Source: JBDUDR01 sp040002845 (lineage in GTDB: Bacteria > Actinomycetota > Actinomycetes > Propionibacteriales > Nocardioidaceae). From it: a stretch of 9,726 nt of DNA. Position 1 is the first letter of the stretch. Each line of letters starts with the position of its first letter. The position numbers and the translations under genes are program-made. Below, piece after piece: positions 1-6,336 of this stretch. A model generated the notes under the pieces. It searched no databases. It worked only from the letters and a program-made list of their open reading frames with translations, and was not told the origin of the DNA. The stretch is from contig JBDUDR010000114.1 of NCBI GenBank assembly GCA_040002845.1, positions 1 to 9,726 of the forward strand, read 5' to 3'.

Positions 1-379
1 CGGCGAACCCGGTGGCCATCCCCAAGTGACGGCTGTCGACGGTCTCCACCGGGATCGACGCCTGGGCAGCCGCCAGCGAAGCCGACTCGTACGTGCCCGA
101 CATATCACCGGACAGATGCACAGAGACGACGGCTTGGGCACCCGCCGAAGCGGCGCGCTCGTACGCTCGCAAGAACACTGGTGGTCCGGGACGCGAGGTG
201 CTGACCGGGGTCCTTTCGCGAAGGGCTCTGGCCACCGCCTCTGGTGTCGCCTCGGTGCCCTCGTCGTACGAACTGGTGCCGATGACCACCTGCAGCGGTA
301 TGACCGTGATGTCATGCGCGGCAACCAGGTCGGCGGGTAGGGACGCCGTCGAGTCGGTGACCAGCGCTACGCGAGACAT
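1..379 (-). CDS. DegV family fatty-acid-binding protein (N-terminal 126 aa, partial)
   Basis: DegV proteins bind a long-chain fatty acid; in Firmicutes the FakB members present it to a fatty-acid kinase. The reverse strand from the ATG at 379 reads MSRVALVTDSTASLP and runs off the window start. Family motifs appear in order: VTDSTASLP (residues 7-15), TSRPGPPVFLRAY (61-73), VHLSGDMSGTYESA (87-100, the SGTYxSA ligand-site motif) and VDSRHLGMATGF (114-125). About 280 residues is usual, so over half the protein is missing. The start is leaderless: TAGTCT lies 7 nt upstream and there is no Shine-Dalgarno. It is divergent from the 457 gene and lies downstream of leuS on the same strand, an order I recall as common in actinobacteria. 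The family is secure; the ligand is unknown. Confidence 0.93.
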   Translation of the reverse strand, partial: MSRVALVTDSTASLPADLVAAHDITVIPLQVVIGTSSYDEGTEATPEAVARALRERTPVSTSRPGPPVFLRAYERAASAGAQAVVSVHLSGDMSGTYESASLAAAQASIPVETVDSRHLGMATGFA

Positions 380-386
380 GGCAGCG

Positions 387-392
387 AGACTA
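387..392 (-). promoter_or_regulatory. -10 box of degV, leaderless start
   Basis: On the reverse strand TAGTCT matches the TANNNT consensus. It ends 7 nt before the ATG at 379, so transcription would begin at or next to the start codon. No convincing -35 is visible. The inference rests on spacing and on the absence of a ribosome-binding site. Confidence 0.5.
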
Positions 393-443
393 GCGCCTGA
401 GGCATCGAGCAAACGCGATCAAGCGGTACGACTGCACCCAGGC

Positions 444-449
444 GATACT
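444..449 (+). promoter_or_regulatory. -10 box of the split-barrel gene, leaderless start
   Basis: GATACT ends 7 nt before the GTG at 457, which has no purine-rich Shine-Dalgarno. The spacing fits transcription starting at the G of GTG. It faces away from the degV -10 (387-392), and both promoters sit in a 77-bp gap. Confidence 0.45.
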
Positions 450-456
450 GGGTGAC

Positions 457-990
457 GTGCACGAGACACCGGATGAACTTGCGGGCCTTCAGCAGCTGCT
501 CGACTCCTCACTCGCTGGAGCGACCGAGCACTTGCGAAGCATCATCACTGAGGGCGAACGCACCCTGACCGCTGAGCAGATGTGCGATGTGCTGACCGGG
601 ATGCGGACGCTGTCGGTGGCTACAGTCACCGCGTCTGGCGAGCCTCGAGTCAGCGGTGTCGACGGGCATTTCTGGCATGCCCGCTGGCTCTTCACGACCG
701 GTGCTGGCAGTGCCAAGGCACGCCATCTGCAGGCCCGACCAGCAGTCAGCGCAGCGCACATCGTTGGTGACGACCTGGGCATCTTTACCCATGGGAGGGT
801 TGAGTTCCTGGCGCCAGGTCACCCCGATTTCGAGCCGGTCGATGCACACTTGACCGCCCACTACGGCAGCTCACCGAGCAGCTGGGGCGACGTCGTCTAC
901 CTGAGAGTTCAGCCAGGCTGGATGGTGTCGTACGCGTTCAACAAGGCAGCCGTACTGGCCGGAGTCTCCGCGGGGTTCGCAGCAGGGTGA
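457..990 (+). CDS. Pyridoxamine 5'-phosphate oxidase-fold (split-barrel) protein
   Basis: This 177-aa protein belongs to the FMN/F420-binding split-barrel superfamily related to pyridoxamine 5'-phosphate oxidase. After a helical N-terminus (1-45) comes the typical first strand pair LSVATVTASGEPRVS (52-66), then HFWHARWLFTTGAGSAKARHL (71-91, the segment that contacts the cofactor phosphate in relatives), AVSAAHIVGDDLGIFTHGRVEFL (96-118) and VVYLRVQPGWMVSYAFN (146-162). The GTG at 457 is chosen because a -10-like GATACT lies 7 nt upstream and nothing earlier in frame gives family sequence. There is no signal peptide, so it should be cytosolic. The substrate and the choice of FMN, F420 or haem cannot be read from sequence. 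It is not the true PdxH, which is longer. It converges on leuS. Confidence 0.85.
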   Translation: MHETPDELAGLQQLLDSSLAGATEHLRSIITEGERTLTAEQMCDVLTGMRTLSVATVTASGEPRVSGVDGHFWHARWLFTTGAGSAKARHLQARPAVSAAHIVGDDLGIFTHGRVEFLAPGHPDFEPVDAHLTAHYGSSPSSWGDVVYLRVQPGWMVSYAFNKAAVLAGVSAGFAAG

Positions 991-1002
991 GCAATAGGGG
1001 CT

Positions 1003-1048
1003 GTTGCGTCTTGTGGCAGAGCCACCCCCCGCGGACGCAACAAGACGC
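1003..1048. terminator. Nested hairpins between convergent 457 gene and leuS
   Basis: GTTGCGTC (1003-1010) pairs perfectly with GACGCAAC (1034-1041). Its loop contains a second perfect stem, GTGGC (1013-1017) with GCCAC (1021-1025). A competing stem, GCGTCTTG (1006-1013) with CAAGACGC (1041-1048), shares arms with both. It fills the 60-bp gap between two convergent stop codons, so a bidirectional terminator is likely. There is no U-tract on either side, so termination efficiency is uncertain. Confidence 0.5.
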
Positions 1049-1050
1049 GG

Positions 1051-3534
1051 TCAACCGACGACGACGTTGACCAGCTTGGGAGCGCGCACGATCACCATGC
1101 GAATCGGCATGCCGTCGATCGCTCGGCGCACGTTCGGGTGAGCCAGGGCCAACCGCTCCAGCTCCGTCTCGGTGACGTCCGGGGTCACCTCCAACCGCGC
1201 GCGCACCCTGCCCCCAACCTGAATCACACAGGTCACCGAGTCCGGCACAACCAACGACTCGTCGATTTTCGGCCAGCCGGCCTTGGCGACCGTGGGTTGG
1301 TGACCCAACTGCTCCCACATCTCCTCAGCGGTGTACGGCGCCACCAGGCTCAACATGATCGCGACCGCCTCGACCGCCTCGCGTACCGCCGGATCGTCGG
1401 GGCCGCAGCCCGAGTCGATCGCCTTGCGGGTGACGTTTACCAGCTCCATCACTCGCGCGACCATCACGTTGAACCGGAAGGCCTCGATCAGCTCCGTCGC
1501 CTCATGGACGGCCCGGTGGGTCGCCTTTCGCAGCGCCAGATCACCCCTTCCGAAATCCACCCCAGGCTGACTAGACACGTCACCCGCCAGCCGCCACGCG
1601 CGCTGCAGGAACCGGACCGAGCCGCCGGGGGACATGTCCGCCCAGTCGATGTCGTCTTCCGGGGGGCCGGCGAAGACCATCGTCAGGCGAACCGCATCGA
1701 CGCCGTAGTTGTCGATCTGCTCACCCAGGTCGACCCCGTTGCCCAGCGACTTGCTCATCGACCTGCCTCGGTTGATCACCTGGCCCTGGTTGATGAGTGA
1801 CCGCGTGGGCTCGACGGCATCCAACATCCCCATGTCGTGCAGCACCTTGGTGAAGAATCGGAAATAGAGCAGGTGCAGTACGGCGTGCTCAGCGCCGCCG
1901 AAGTAGTTTGCCGCCGGCATCCAGCGGTTTGCCGCTTCGGGGTCGAACGGGCCGTCTTTCTTGCCAGGTGAGCAGTAGCGCAGGAAGTACCACGAGGAGT
2001 CGACGAACGTGTCCATCGTGTCGCTGTCGCGCCGCGCGGGCCTACCACATTTGGGACAGGTCGTCTCGACCCACTCCGTGGCAGCAGCCAACGGTGACGT
2101 GCCCTTCGGTGCCAGGTCCTGACCCCGTAGGTCCGGCAGCACCACCGGCAACTCGTCGTCTGGTACGGGCACCTCCCCGCAGTCCTCACAGTGCACGATC
2201 GGGATCGGACAGCCCCAGTAACGCTGCCGGCTCAGCAGCCAATCGCGCAGTCGGAAGTTGACCGTTCCCTCGCCGTGACCGTTGGCCGTCAGCCATGTCG
2301 TGATCCGCGCCTTGGCCTGGTCAACCGGCAGACCGTCCAGGCTCACCTCGTCGTTGGCGGAGTTGATGGCTGATCCCGCGCCGTTGTACGCCTTGCCGTC
2401 GAAGCTGTCGGGTGGCTGCACCGTGCGCACAATCGGCAGGTCGTGCGACTCGGCGAAATCCCAGTCCCGCTGGTCCTGTCCCGGCACGGCCATGATCGAG
2501 CCGGTGCCGTAGTCGGCCAGCACGTAGTCGGCGGCATACACCGGGATCCGCTGACCAGTGGCCGGATTGACGGCGTACGCCCCCAGGAAAACTCCCGTCT
2601 TAGGCTGCTCGATCGCCAGCCGCTCGACCTCGGTGGAGCGGTTGACCTGCTCCAGGTACGCAGCCAACGCGTCTTCTTGCTCCGGTGCACACAACCGCTT
2701 GGCCAGGGACGATTCGGGCGCGACCACCATGAATGTGGCACCGAACAGCGTGTCCTGGCGCGTGGTGAAAACCCGAATCGGCTCGTCACGCCCCTCGACC
2801 GGGAAGTCGATGAAGGCACCCTCGGACCGGCCAATCCAGTTGCGCTGCATGGTCAGGATCGGGGCCGGCCAGTGGTCCTCCAGCAGAGCCATGTCGTCCA
2901 GCAACTGTTGCGCGTACGCCGTGATCCGGAAGTACCACTGGGTCAGCTGGCGCTTGGTGACGACCGCGCCGCAGCGTTCGCACATACCGCCGACGACCTG
3001 CTCGTTGGCCAGCACCGTCTGGTCGTTGGGGCACCAGTTCACCCGCGACGCCTTGCGGTATGCCAGACCACGCTCGTAGAAGCGCAGGAACAGCCACTGT
3101 GTCCAGCGGTAGTACTCGGGGTCGGACGTGTGTAGCCGCGTCGACCAGTCGAAGCTCATCGCGTAGCGGCGCAGCGACTCGGCCTGGGTCGCGATGTTGG
3201 CGTACGTGTAGATCGCCGGGTGCTCGTTGCGCTTGATCGCGGCGTTCTCGGCCGGCAGACCGAACGAGTCCCAGCCGATCGGGTTCAAGACGTCATAACC
3301 ACGCTGGAACCAATAGCGCGCCAGCACGTCATGCAGCGCGAACACCTCGCCATGGCCCATATGCAGGTCACCGGAGGGATAGGAGAACATCGTCAGCGCG
3401 TACCGGCGTTCTCTCGCCCCGTCGTCGATCGCGCGAAACGGGTCCAGCTCGGTCCAGACCGGCAGCCACTTCTCCTGCACAGCCTGAACATCCAGCGCGG
3501 CTCGCTGGGTCGGTTGGTCGGTGTTTGGACTCAC
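1051..3534 (-). CDS. leuS: Leucyl-tRNA synthetase (LeuRS)
   Basis: This class I synthetase charges tRNA-Leu with leucine in the cytosol. It is 827 aa, near the bacterial norm and shorter than the roughly 970 aa of mycobacterial LeuRS. In order: HIGH-type motif YPSGDLHMGH (52-61), zinc-type CPN/CERC cysteines (168-188), CP1 editing domain with FTTRQDTLFGAT (256-267) and GTGSIMAVPGQDQRD (343-357), a second cysteine set CEDC/CPKC (449-496), DTMDTFVDSSWYFLRY (505-520), KMSKS-type RSMSKSLGN (591-599), anticodon-binding helices (about 640-745), and a C-terminal tRNA-contact domain to VNVVVG. Two editing positions differ from E. coli-type sequence (TTRQDT, GQD), but these look like clade variants. 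The GTG at 3534 has AGGAG 9 nt upstream. Expression is probably controlled by the leucine-rich leader at 3580-3667. Confidence 0.98.
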   Translation of the reverse strand: MSPNTDQPTQRAALDVQAVQEKWLPVWTELDPFRAIDDGARERRYALTMFSYPSGDLHMGHGEVFALHDVLARYWFQRGYDVLNPIGWDSFGLPAENAAIKRNEHPAIYTYANIATQAESLRRYAMSFDWSTRLHTSDPEYYRWTQWLFLRFYERGLAYRKASRVNWCPNDQTVLANEQVVGGMCERCGAVVTKRQLTQWYFRITAYAQQLLDDMALLEDHWPAPILTMQRNWIGRSEGAFIDFPVEGRDEPIRVFTTRQDTLFGATFMVVAPESSLAKRLCAPEQEDALAAYLEQVNRSTEVERLAIEQPKTGVFLGAYAVNPATGQRIPVYAADYVLADYGTGSIMAVPGQDQRDWDFAESHDLPIVRTVQPPDSFDGKAYNGAGSAINSANDEVSLDGLPVDQAKARITTWLTANGHGEGTVNFRLRDWLLSRQRYWGCPIPIVHCEDCGEVPVPDDELPVVLPDLRGQDLAPKGTSPLAAATEWVETTCPKCGRPARRDSDTMDTFVDSSWYFLRYCSPGKKDGPFDPEAANRWMPAANYFGGAEHAVLHLLYFRFFTKVLHDMGMLDAVEPTRSLINQGQVINRGRSMSKSLGNGVDLGEQIDNYGVDAVRLTMVFAGPPEDDIDWADMSPGGSVRFLQRAWRLAGDVSSQPGVDFGRGDLALRKATHRAVHEATELIEAFRFNVMVARVMELVNVTRKAIDSGCGPDDPAVREAVEAVAIMLSLVAPYTAEEMWEQLGHQPTVAKAGWPKIDESLVVPDSVTCVIQVGGRVRARLEVTPDVTETELERLALAHPNVRRAIDGMPIRMVIVRAPKLVNVVVG

Positions 3535-3579
3535 TGCTCTGCTCTCCTACACGGTGGGGCTGGCTCCTGAAATAGAAAA

Positions 3580-3599
3580 GCCCCTCGGGCACGAGGGGC
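3580..3599 (-). terminator. Intrinsic terminator (attenuator) in the leuS leader
   Basis: On the reverse strand GCCCCTCG (3599-3592) pairs perfectly with CGAGGGGC (3587-3580) over a 4-nt loop. TTTTCTATTT (3579-3570) follows. This is a textbook rho-independent terminator placed between the leader promoter and the leuS start 45 nt further on. It cannot be the terminator of an upstream gene, because the neighbouring gene galE is divergent. It therefore acts on leuS itself. Confidence 0.85.
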
Positions 3600-3630
3600 A
3601 GCCGCGCTGAGTTGCTTCTTCAGCGCGGCT
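3600..3630 (-). promoter_or_regulatory. 11-bp perfect hairpin overlapping the leader-peptide stop codon
   Basis: AGCCGCGCTGA (3630-3620) pairs perfectly with TCAGCGCGGCT (3610-3600) across a 9-nt loop. The 5' arm contains the last codons and TGA stop (3622-3620) of the leader peptide, so ribosome position decides whether it can form. It abuts the terminator at 3599. By eye I cannot find a strong alternative antiterminator helix. Confidence 0.7.
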
Positions 3631-3655
3631 CGGTAAGGAGCAGGGTCGTCCGCAT
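3620..3655 (-). CDS. Leucine-rich leader peptide MRTTLLLTEPR of leuS
   Basis: An 11-codon ORF lies in the leuS leader: ATG CGG ACG ACC CTG CTC CTT ACC GAG CCG CGC TGA. Codons 5-7 (3643-3635) are three consecutive leucine codons. The ATG is 6 nt downstream of a TAACAT -10 box, so it would be leaderless. The stop codon lies inside the 5' arm of the hairpin at 3600-3630, and the intrinsic terminator follows directly. Ribosome stalling at Leu codons when Leu-tRNA is scarce is the established logic of amino-acid attenuators such as those of leu and trp genes. Here it would raise LeuRS production when charged tRNA-Leu is low. The ORF and structures are seen; the regulation is inferred. The peptide itself is not expected to have another function. 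Confidence 0.8.
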   Translation of the reverse strand: MRTTLLLTEPR

Positions 3656-3661
3656 ACCTCA

Positions 3662-3667
3662 ATGTTA
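3662..3667 (-). promoter_or_regulatory. -10 box of the leuS leader transcript
   Basis: Reverse-strand TAACAT fits TANNNT and ends 6 nt before the leader-peptide ATG at 3655, placing transcription start at about that ATG. No good TTGACA-like -35 is seen 16-19 nt upstream, which is common for actinobacterial housekeeping promoters. Confidence 0.6.
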
Positions 3668-3733
3668 GCGCAGGACGCGCCGCCGCGTGACCGGAAGGCC
3701 GGCCGCTCGCCGTGAGATGTTGCCGTTGTTCGC

Positions 3734-3739
3734 TAGGGT
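3734..3739 (+). promoter_or_regulatory. -10 box of galE, leaderless start
   Basis: TAGGGT ends 8 nt before the ATG at 3748, and no Shine-Dalgarno lies between. This supports both leaderless transcription and the choice of 3748 over the upstream in-frame ATG at 3718. It is divergent from the leuS leader promoter about 70 bp away. Confidence 0.55.
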
Positions 3740-3747
3740 CCGCAGAC

Positions 3748-4752
3748 ATGAAGGTCGTGGTCACCGGAGGAGCGGGCTACATCGGGAGCGTCATCGCTAC
3801 GGCGCTGGAGGAGTCAGGCCATGTGCCGATCCTGCTGGACTCGCTGCTCAACGGACCTCGCGTCTTCACAGAGGGGCGGATCTTCTACCACGCCGATATC
3901 GCGGATCGCGCCGCCCTAGGGCAGATCGTCCGCGAGCATCCCGACCTTGAATGCACGATCCATTGCGCTGCGCGGATCGTGGTGCCCGAGTCCGTCGAGC
4001 AGCCGTATGAGTATTACCGCGACAACGTTGCCAAGTCGCTCGAGTTGTTCGATGCCTTGGTCTCACTGGGCAAGCCGCGAGTGGTGTTCTCTTCATCAGG
4101 ATCCCTGTATGCCATGTCCCCGACGTTCGAGGTGACCGAGGACTCGCCGCTGGCGCCCACTTCGCCGTACGCAAGGACGAAACAGGTCATGGAGATGGCG
4201 CTGACCGACATCTGCGCTGCCACTGAGCTGCGGGCGATCATCTTCCGATACTTCAACCCGATCGGGTCCGATCCACGGCTGCGCAGCGGGATCTACGATC
4301 GGCTGCCGTCGCACGTGATCGGCCAGCTGGTGGCGGTTGCCCGCGGGGAGCTCGAGGCATTCACGATCACGGGTACGGACCACCCGACGCGCGACGGGAG
4401 CGGGCTGCGGGACTATGTGCATGTGTGGGACATTGCGCGCGCCCATGTGATGGCGGTGGAGCAGTTCGACCAGGTCATCGGCGCTGTCGAGTCCCCTAGT
4501 GTGGTGCTCAACCTCGGCACGGGGAGCGGAACCACCGTCCTCGAGCTCATCGAGTCGTTCGAGCGGGCCTACGGGTCACCCGTACCGAAACGCACGGCGC
4601 CTCCGCGACCTGGTGATGCGGTGGGCGCGTACGCGAATGCCAGTCGCGCGGCGGAGCTGCTCGGCTGGAAGACCGAGCTCTCGCTCGATGAGGCCATCCG
4701 GTCAGCTCTGGACTGGGGTGAGCGCCGCCGGGACATCCTCGGCTACCCCTAG
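3748..4752 (+). CDS. galE: UDP-glucose 4-epimerase-type sugar epimerase
   Basis: This 334-aa extended short-chain dehydrogenase/reductase interconverts UDP-glucose and UDP-galactose, or a related nucleotide sugar, using tightly bound NAD. Visible features: Rossmann glycine motif TGGAGYIG (6-13), the conserved D50 region (HADIAD), FSSSGSLY (114-121) carrying the catalytic Ser, Tyr and Lys in YARTK (Y141, K145), RYFNPIGSDPRL (167-178) and RDYVHVWDIARAH (221-233), both highly typical of GalE, and a C-terminal GWKTELSLDEAI (306-317). Length matches GalE (about 330-340). The ATG at 3748 gives the exact Rossmann start. No sugar-biosynthesis gene is adjacent, so its pathway (Leloir or cell-wall polysaccharide precursor) is not shown by context. 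Substrate range could include N-acetylated sugars. Confidence 0.92.
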   Translation: MKVVVTGGAGYIGSVIATALEESGHVPILLDSLLNGPRVFTEGRIFYHADIADRAALGQIVREHPDLECTIHCAARIVVPESVEQPYEYYRDNVAKSLELFDALVSLGKPRVVFSSSGSLYAMSPTFEVTEDSPLAPTSPYARTKQVMEMALTDICAATELRAIIFRYFNPIGSDPRLRSGIYDRLPSHVIGQLVAVARGELEAFTITGTDHPTRDGSGLRDYVHVWDIARAHVMAVEQFDQVIGAVESPSVVLNLGTGSGTTVLELIESFERAYGSPVPKRTAPPRPGDAVGAYANASRAAELLGWKTELSLDEAIRSALDWGERRRDILGYP

Positions 4753-4755
4753 CCC

Positions 4756-4818
4756 CGCGGAATAACTGTCGGATCGCGCGGAATAAGTGTCGGATCGTGG
4801 CGAATAAGTGTCGGATCG
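4756..4818. repeat. Three tandem 21-bp direct repeats
   Basis: Three head-to-tail units occupy 4756-4776, 4777-4797 and 4798-4818. The shared core is GAATAAnTGTCGGATCG; unit 1 has C where units 2 and 3 have G at the variable base. The first four bases are CGCG in units 1 and 2 and TGGC in unit 3. A diverged inverted fragment (GTTATTGCG, 4820-4828) follows and carries the serpin stop codon. The array fills the gap between convergent galE and serpin genes. A 21-bp period is two helical turns, which would put a bound protein on one face. Candidates are a solo insertion-sequence end or a dispersed intergenic repeat. Confidence 0.9.
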
Positions 4819-4820
4819 CG

Positions 4821-6071
4821 TTATTGCGACGGGTCGGTCACGACGCCTTCGAAGACGGGTATACCGGTTGAGTCGTCCATGATTGCGAACGCGAAAGGAT
4901 GGTCGGCCGTGAACCTCAATCCGCGACTCACCGTCCCGCTCAACGAGACCACACCAATCGCGGTGGCGGCTGCGGCCTTCGTGCCCTTCTCCCCCACCGT
5001 GATGTTCGCGACGTGTTCGACCAGGTTGACGTAGAGATACATCGTGTCAGAGATGCCCGATAGGTCCGCCTTGCCGAACGGGTCGAACACGTCGGTCATA
5101 CCCATGCTCTTGAGGGTGTCGATCGGGGACAGCCGGGTCTCGAAGTCCCACTTCGGCAGCGAGACGTCGACCCGCCTCGGGAGCCAAGCCACGGACGAGA
5201 GAGCCTGCGGAGCAAGCAACGCGTAAGGATCGCCGTCCGCGCGGGGAAGCAGCACCCACATCGACAGCCGGCCATCCTGGTACGGCAGCCGGACCGCCTG
5301 CCAGCCGTCACCATGCGCGTAATCCACCGACATCCGCAGGTCACGCATCATCGGCACGGTTTCATCGCCGCTGGGGGTCGCGAAGCGAGCGTCAGTCGTG
5401 TCCTTGGGGTCGAACGGCGTCGTCCACTTCGCGTCCATGTTGATGGCGTTGACGAGCATCAACACGGTCGTGGGATCGAGCTCGCCTGGATCCAGCAACT
5501 TCTTGATCCGGTCGTCAGTGTGCTCGGCGACCCACGTGTTGATCAGTTCAGCCGCTGCGTAGGGCGAGCTGAAGTCGACCGACTGGATCCCGCTGCCGTA
5601 GCTTCGAGCCAGCGTGTCAAGGTAGCCCGCCCTCGGATCGAAGCCACGCCGGACGAACGTCCGGTCGGCGATCTGCAGAACCGAACCACGCAGCGAGGCG
5701 AGTCCGTGCAACAGCGCATCGTAAGCGTCCGAGCGACAAGTTGGGAATCCGAGCACATCGTCGATCTGCTGCGCAGTCTCGCCGCGGGCGCCCTCACGAA
5801 GCATGGCAAACGCGACCGACAGACTCAGGGCAGAGATGACCTCGTTGCCATGGACGTCGTCGGCACCCATGAGGTCGTACCCGAACTGCCTCATCCCCTG
5901 GGCAGCCTCATCGACGCGCGCATTGGCAGCGGCGCCACCTTGCTGACTGCCGCAGTCCTTGGGCTCGGGCGCTGCTGCACCCCCGGCCTGCGTCCCACCG
6001 CAGCCGGTCGCCATCATCGCCAACGCGGCGACCCCTGCCGCGACCCGTCTGCTGCTCCTCACCGTGGACAC
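4821..6071 (-). CDS. Serpin-family serine protease inhibitor, predicted lipoprotein
   Basis: Serpins trap chymotrypsin-like or papain-like proteases by a suicide conformational change. From the GTG at 6071 the product is 416 aa: basic N-terminus, hydrophobic stretch and lipobox ATGC (C24), so it should be lipid-anchored outside the membrane. The serpin core runs from about 55 to 414 and has VISALSLSVAFAMLREGARGET (78-99), LVNAINMDAKWTTPFD (206-221), LPKWDFE (305-311) and the C-terminal signature DHPFAFAIMDDSTGIPVFEG (390-409). The reactive-loop hinge EKGTKAAAAT (361-370) matches inhibitory serpins and puts P1-P1' at Leu377-Ser378. The in-frame ORF extends upstream to 6314, but only this start gives a lipoprotein signal; GTG at 6062 is an alternative. 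GGGAG lies just before it. It converges on galE across the repeats. The target protease is unknown. Confidence 0.93.
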   Translation of the reverse strand: MSTVRSSRRVAAGVAALAMMATGCGGTQAGGAAAPEPKDCGSQQGGAAANARVDEAAQGMRQFGYDLMGADDVHGNEVISALSLSVAFAMLREGARGETAQQIDDVLGFPTCRSDAYDALLHGLASLRGSVLQIADRTFVRRGFDPRAGYLDTLARSYGSGIQSVDFSSPYAAAELINTWVAEHTDDRIKKLLDPGELDPTTVLMLVNAINMDAKWTTPFDPKDTTDARFATPSGDETVPMMRDLRMSVDYAHGDGWQAVRLPYQDGRLSMWVLLPRADGDPYALLAPQALSSVAWLPRRVDVSLPKWDFETRLSPIDTLKSMGMTDVFDPFGKADLSGISDTMYLYVNLVEHVANITVGEKGTKAAAATAIGVVSLSGTVSRGLRFTADHPFAFAIMDDSTGIPVFEGVVTDPSQ

Positions 6072-6161
6072 GCTCCCAACGATCGCGTCGACAGGCGCAC
6101 CGGCACCCCATCCCCCATGGGACGCCGAGATCCGCCATCCGGTTCCCGGCTGGACCAAGTT

Positions 6162-6178
6162 TTGCGCTCGATGCGCAA
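6162..6178. promoter_or_regulatory. 17-bp palindrome between serpin and MmcQ/YjbR remnant
   Basis: TTGCGC (6162-6167) and GCGCAA (6173-6178) are perfect inverted arms around TCGAT. It lies in the divergent upstream region of the serpin, next to a reverse-strand TATCGT (6183-6178) that could be a -10 box. It could be an operator or simply a small hairpin; nothing else supports a regulator here. Confidence 0.3.
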
Positions 6179-6188
6179 CGATAGGTGC

Positions 6189-6336
6189 ATGGCGAACTGG
6201 GATGACGTCGGCGCGACCGCGTTGACCCTGCCGGAGGTCACCACTCGAGCGACGCGAGCTGCGGGAGCTACTGGTCGAGTCGTGGTACGCGCGCGCACCC
6301 AAGCAGCTTGCCAAGGCACACCCCGATCTGCGATGA
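6189..6336 (+). pseudogene. Internally deleted MmcQ/YjbR-family gene remnant
   Basis: The start reads MANWDDVGATALTLPEVTT from the ATG at 6189, which matches the N-terminus of MmcQ/YjbR proteins (W-D-D-V..AL-LPEV). From about 6253, in another frame, the sequence reads ELRELLVESWYARAPKQL and ends at TGA 6334-6336, which is the family's typical C-terminus. Complete members are about 115-125 aa; here only about 50 codons remain, so some 70 central codons are missing and the junction (near GTCACCACTCGAGCG, about 6237-6251) shifts the frame. If translated from 6189 it would give a 53-residue chimera ending at 6350, overlapping the thiolase Shine-Dalgarno. The family binds DNA or nucleotides in some reports, but the function is unclear. 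The remnant assignment rests on memory of family termini, not a search. Confidence 0.72.

Noticed and set aside
1138..3135. Long forward ORFs (1138-1800, 2443-3135) opposite leuS
   Set aside because: They are mirror frames of a high-GC synthetase gene, have no family motifs, and are rich in Arg/His/Gly as such shadows usually are.
3535..3660. T-box riboswitch controlling leuS
   Set aside because: No T-box consensus (TGGNACC type) or specifier stem is seen. The leader peptide with Leu codons explains the terminator better.
6071..6314. Longer serpin start at 6314
   Set aside because: The added 81 residues lack protein-like features, overlap the divergent MmcQ/YjbR remnant, and would bury the lipoprotein signal peptide inside the chain.
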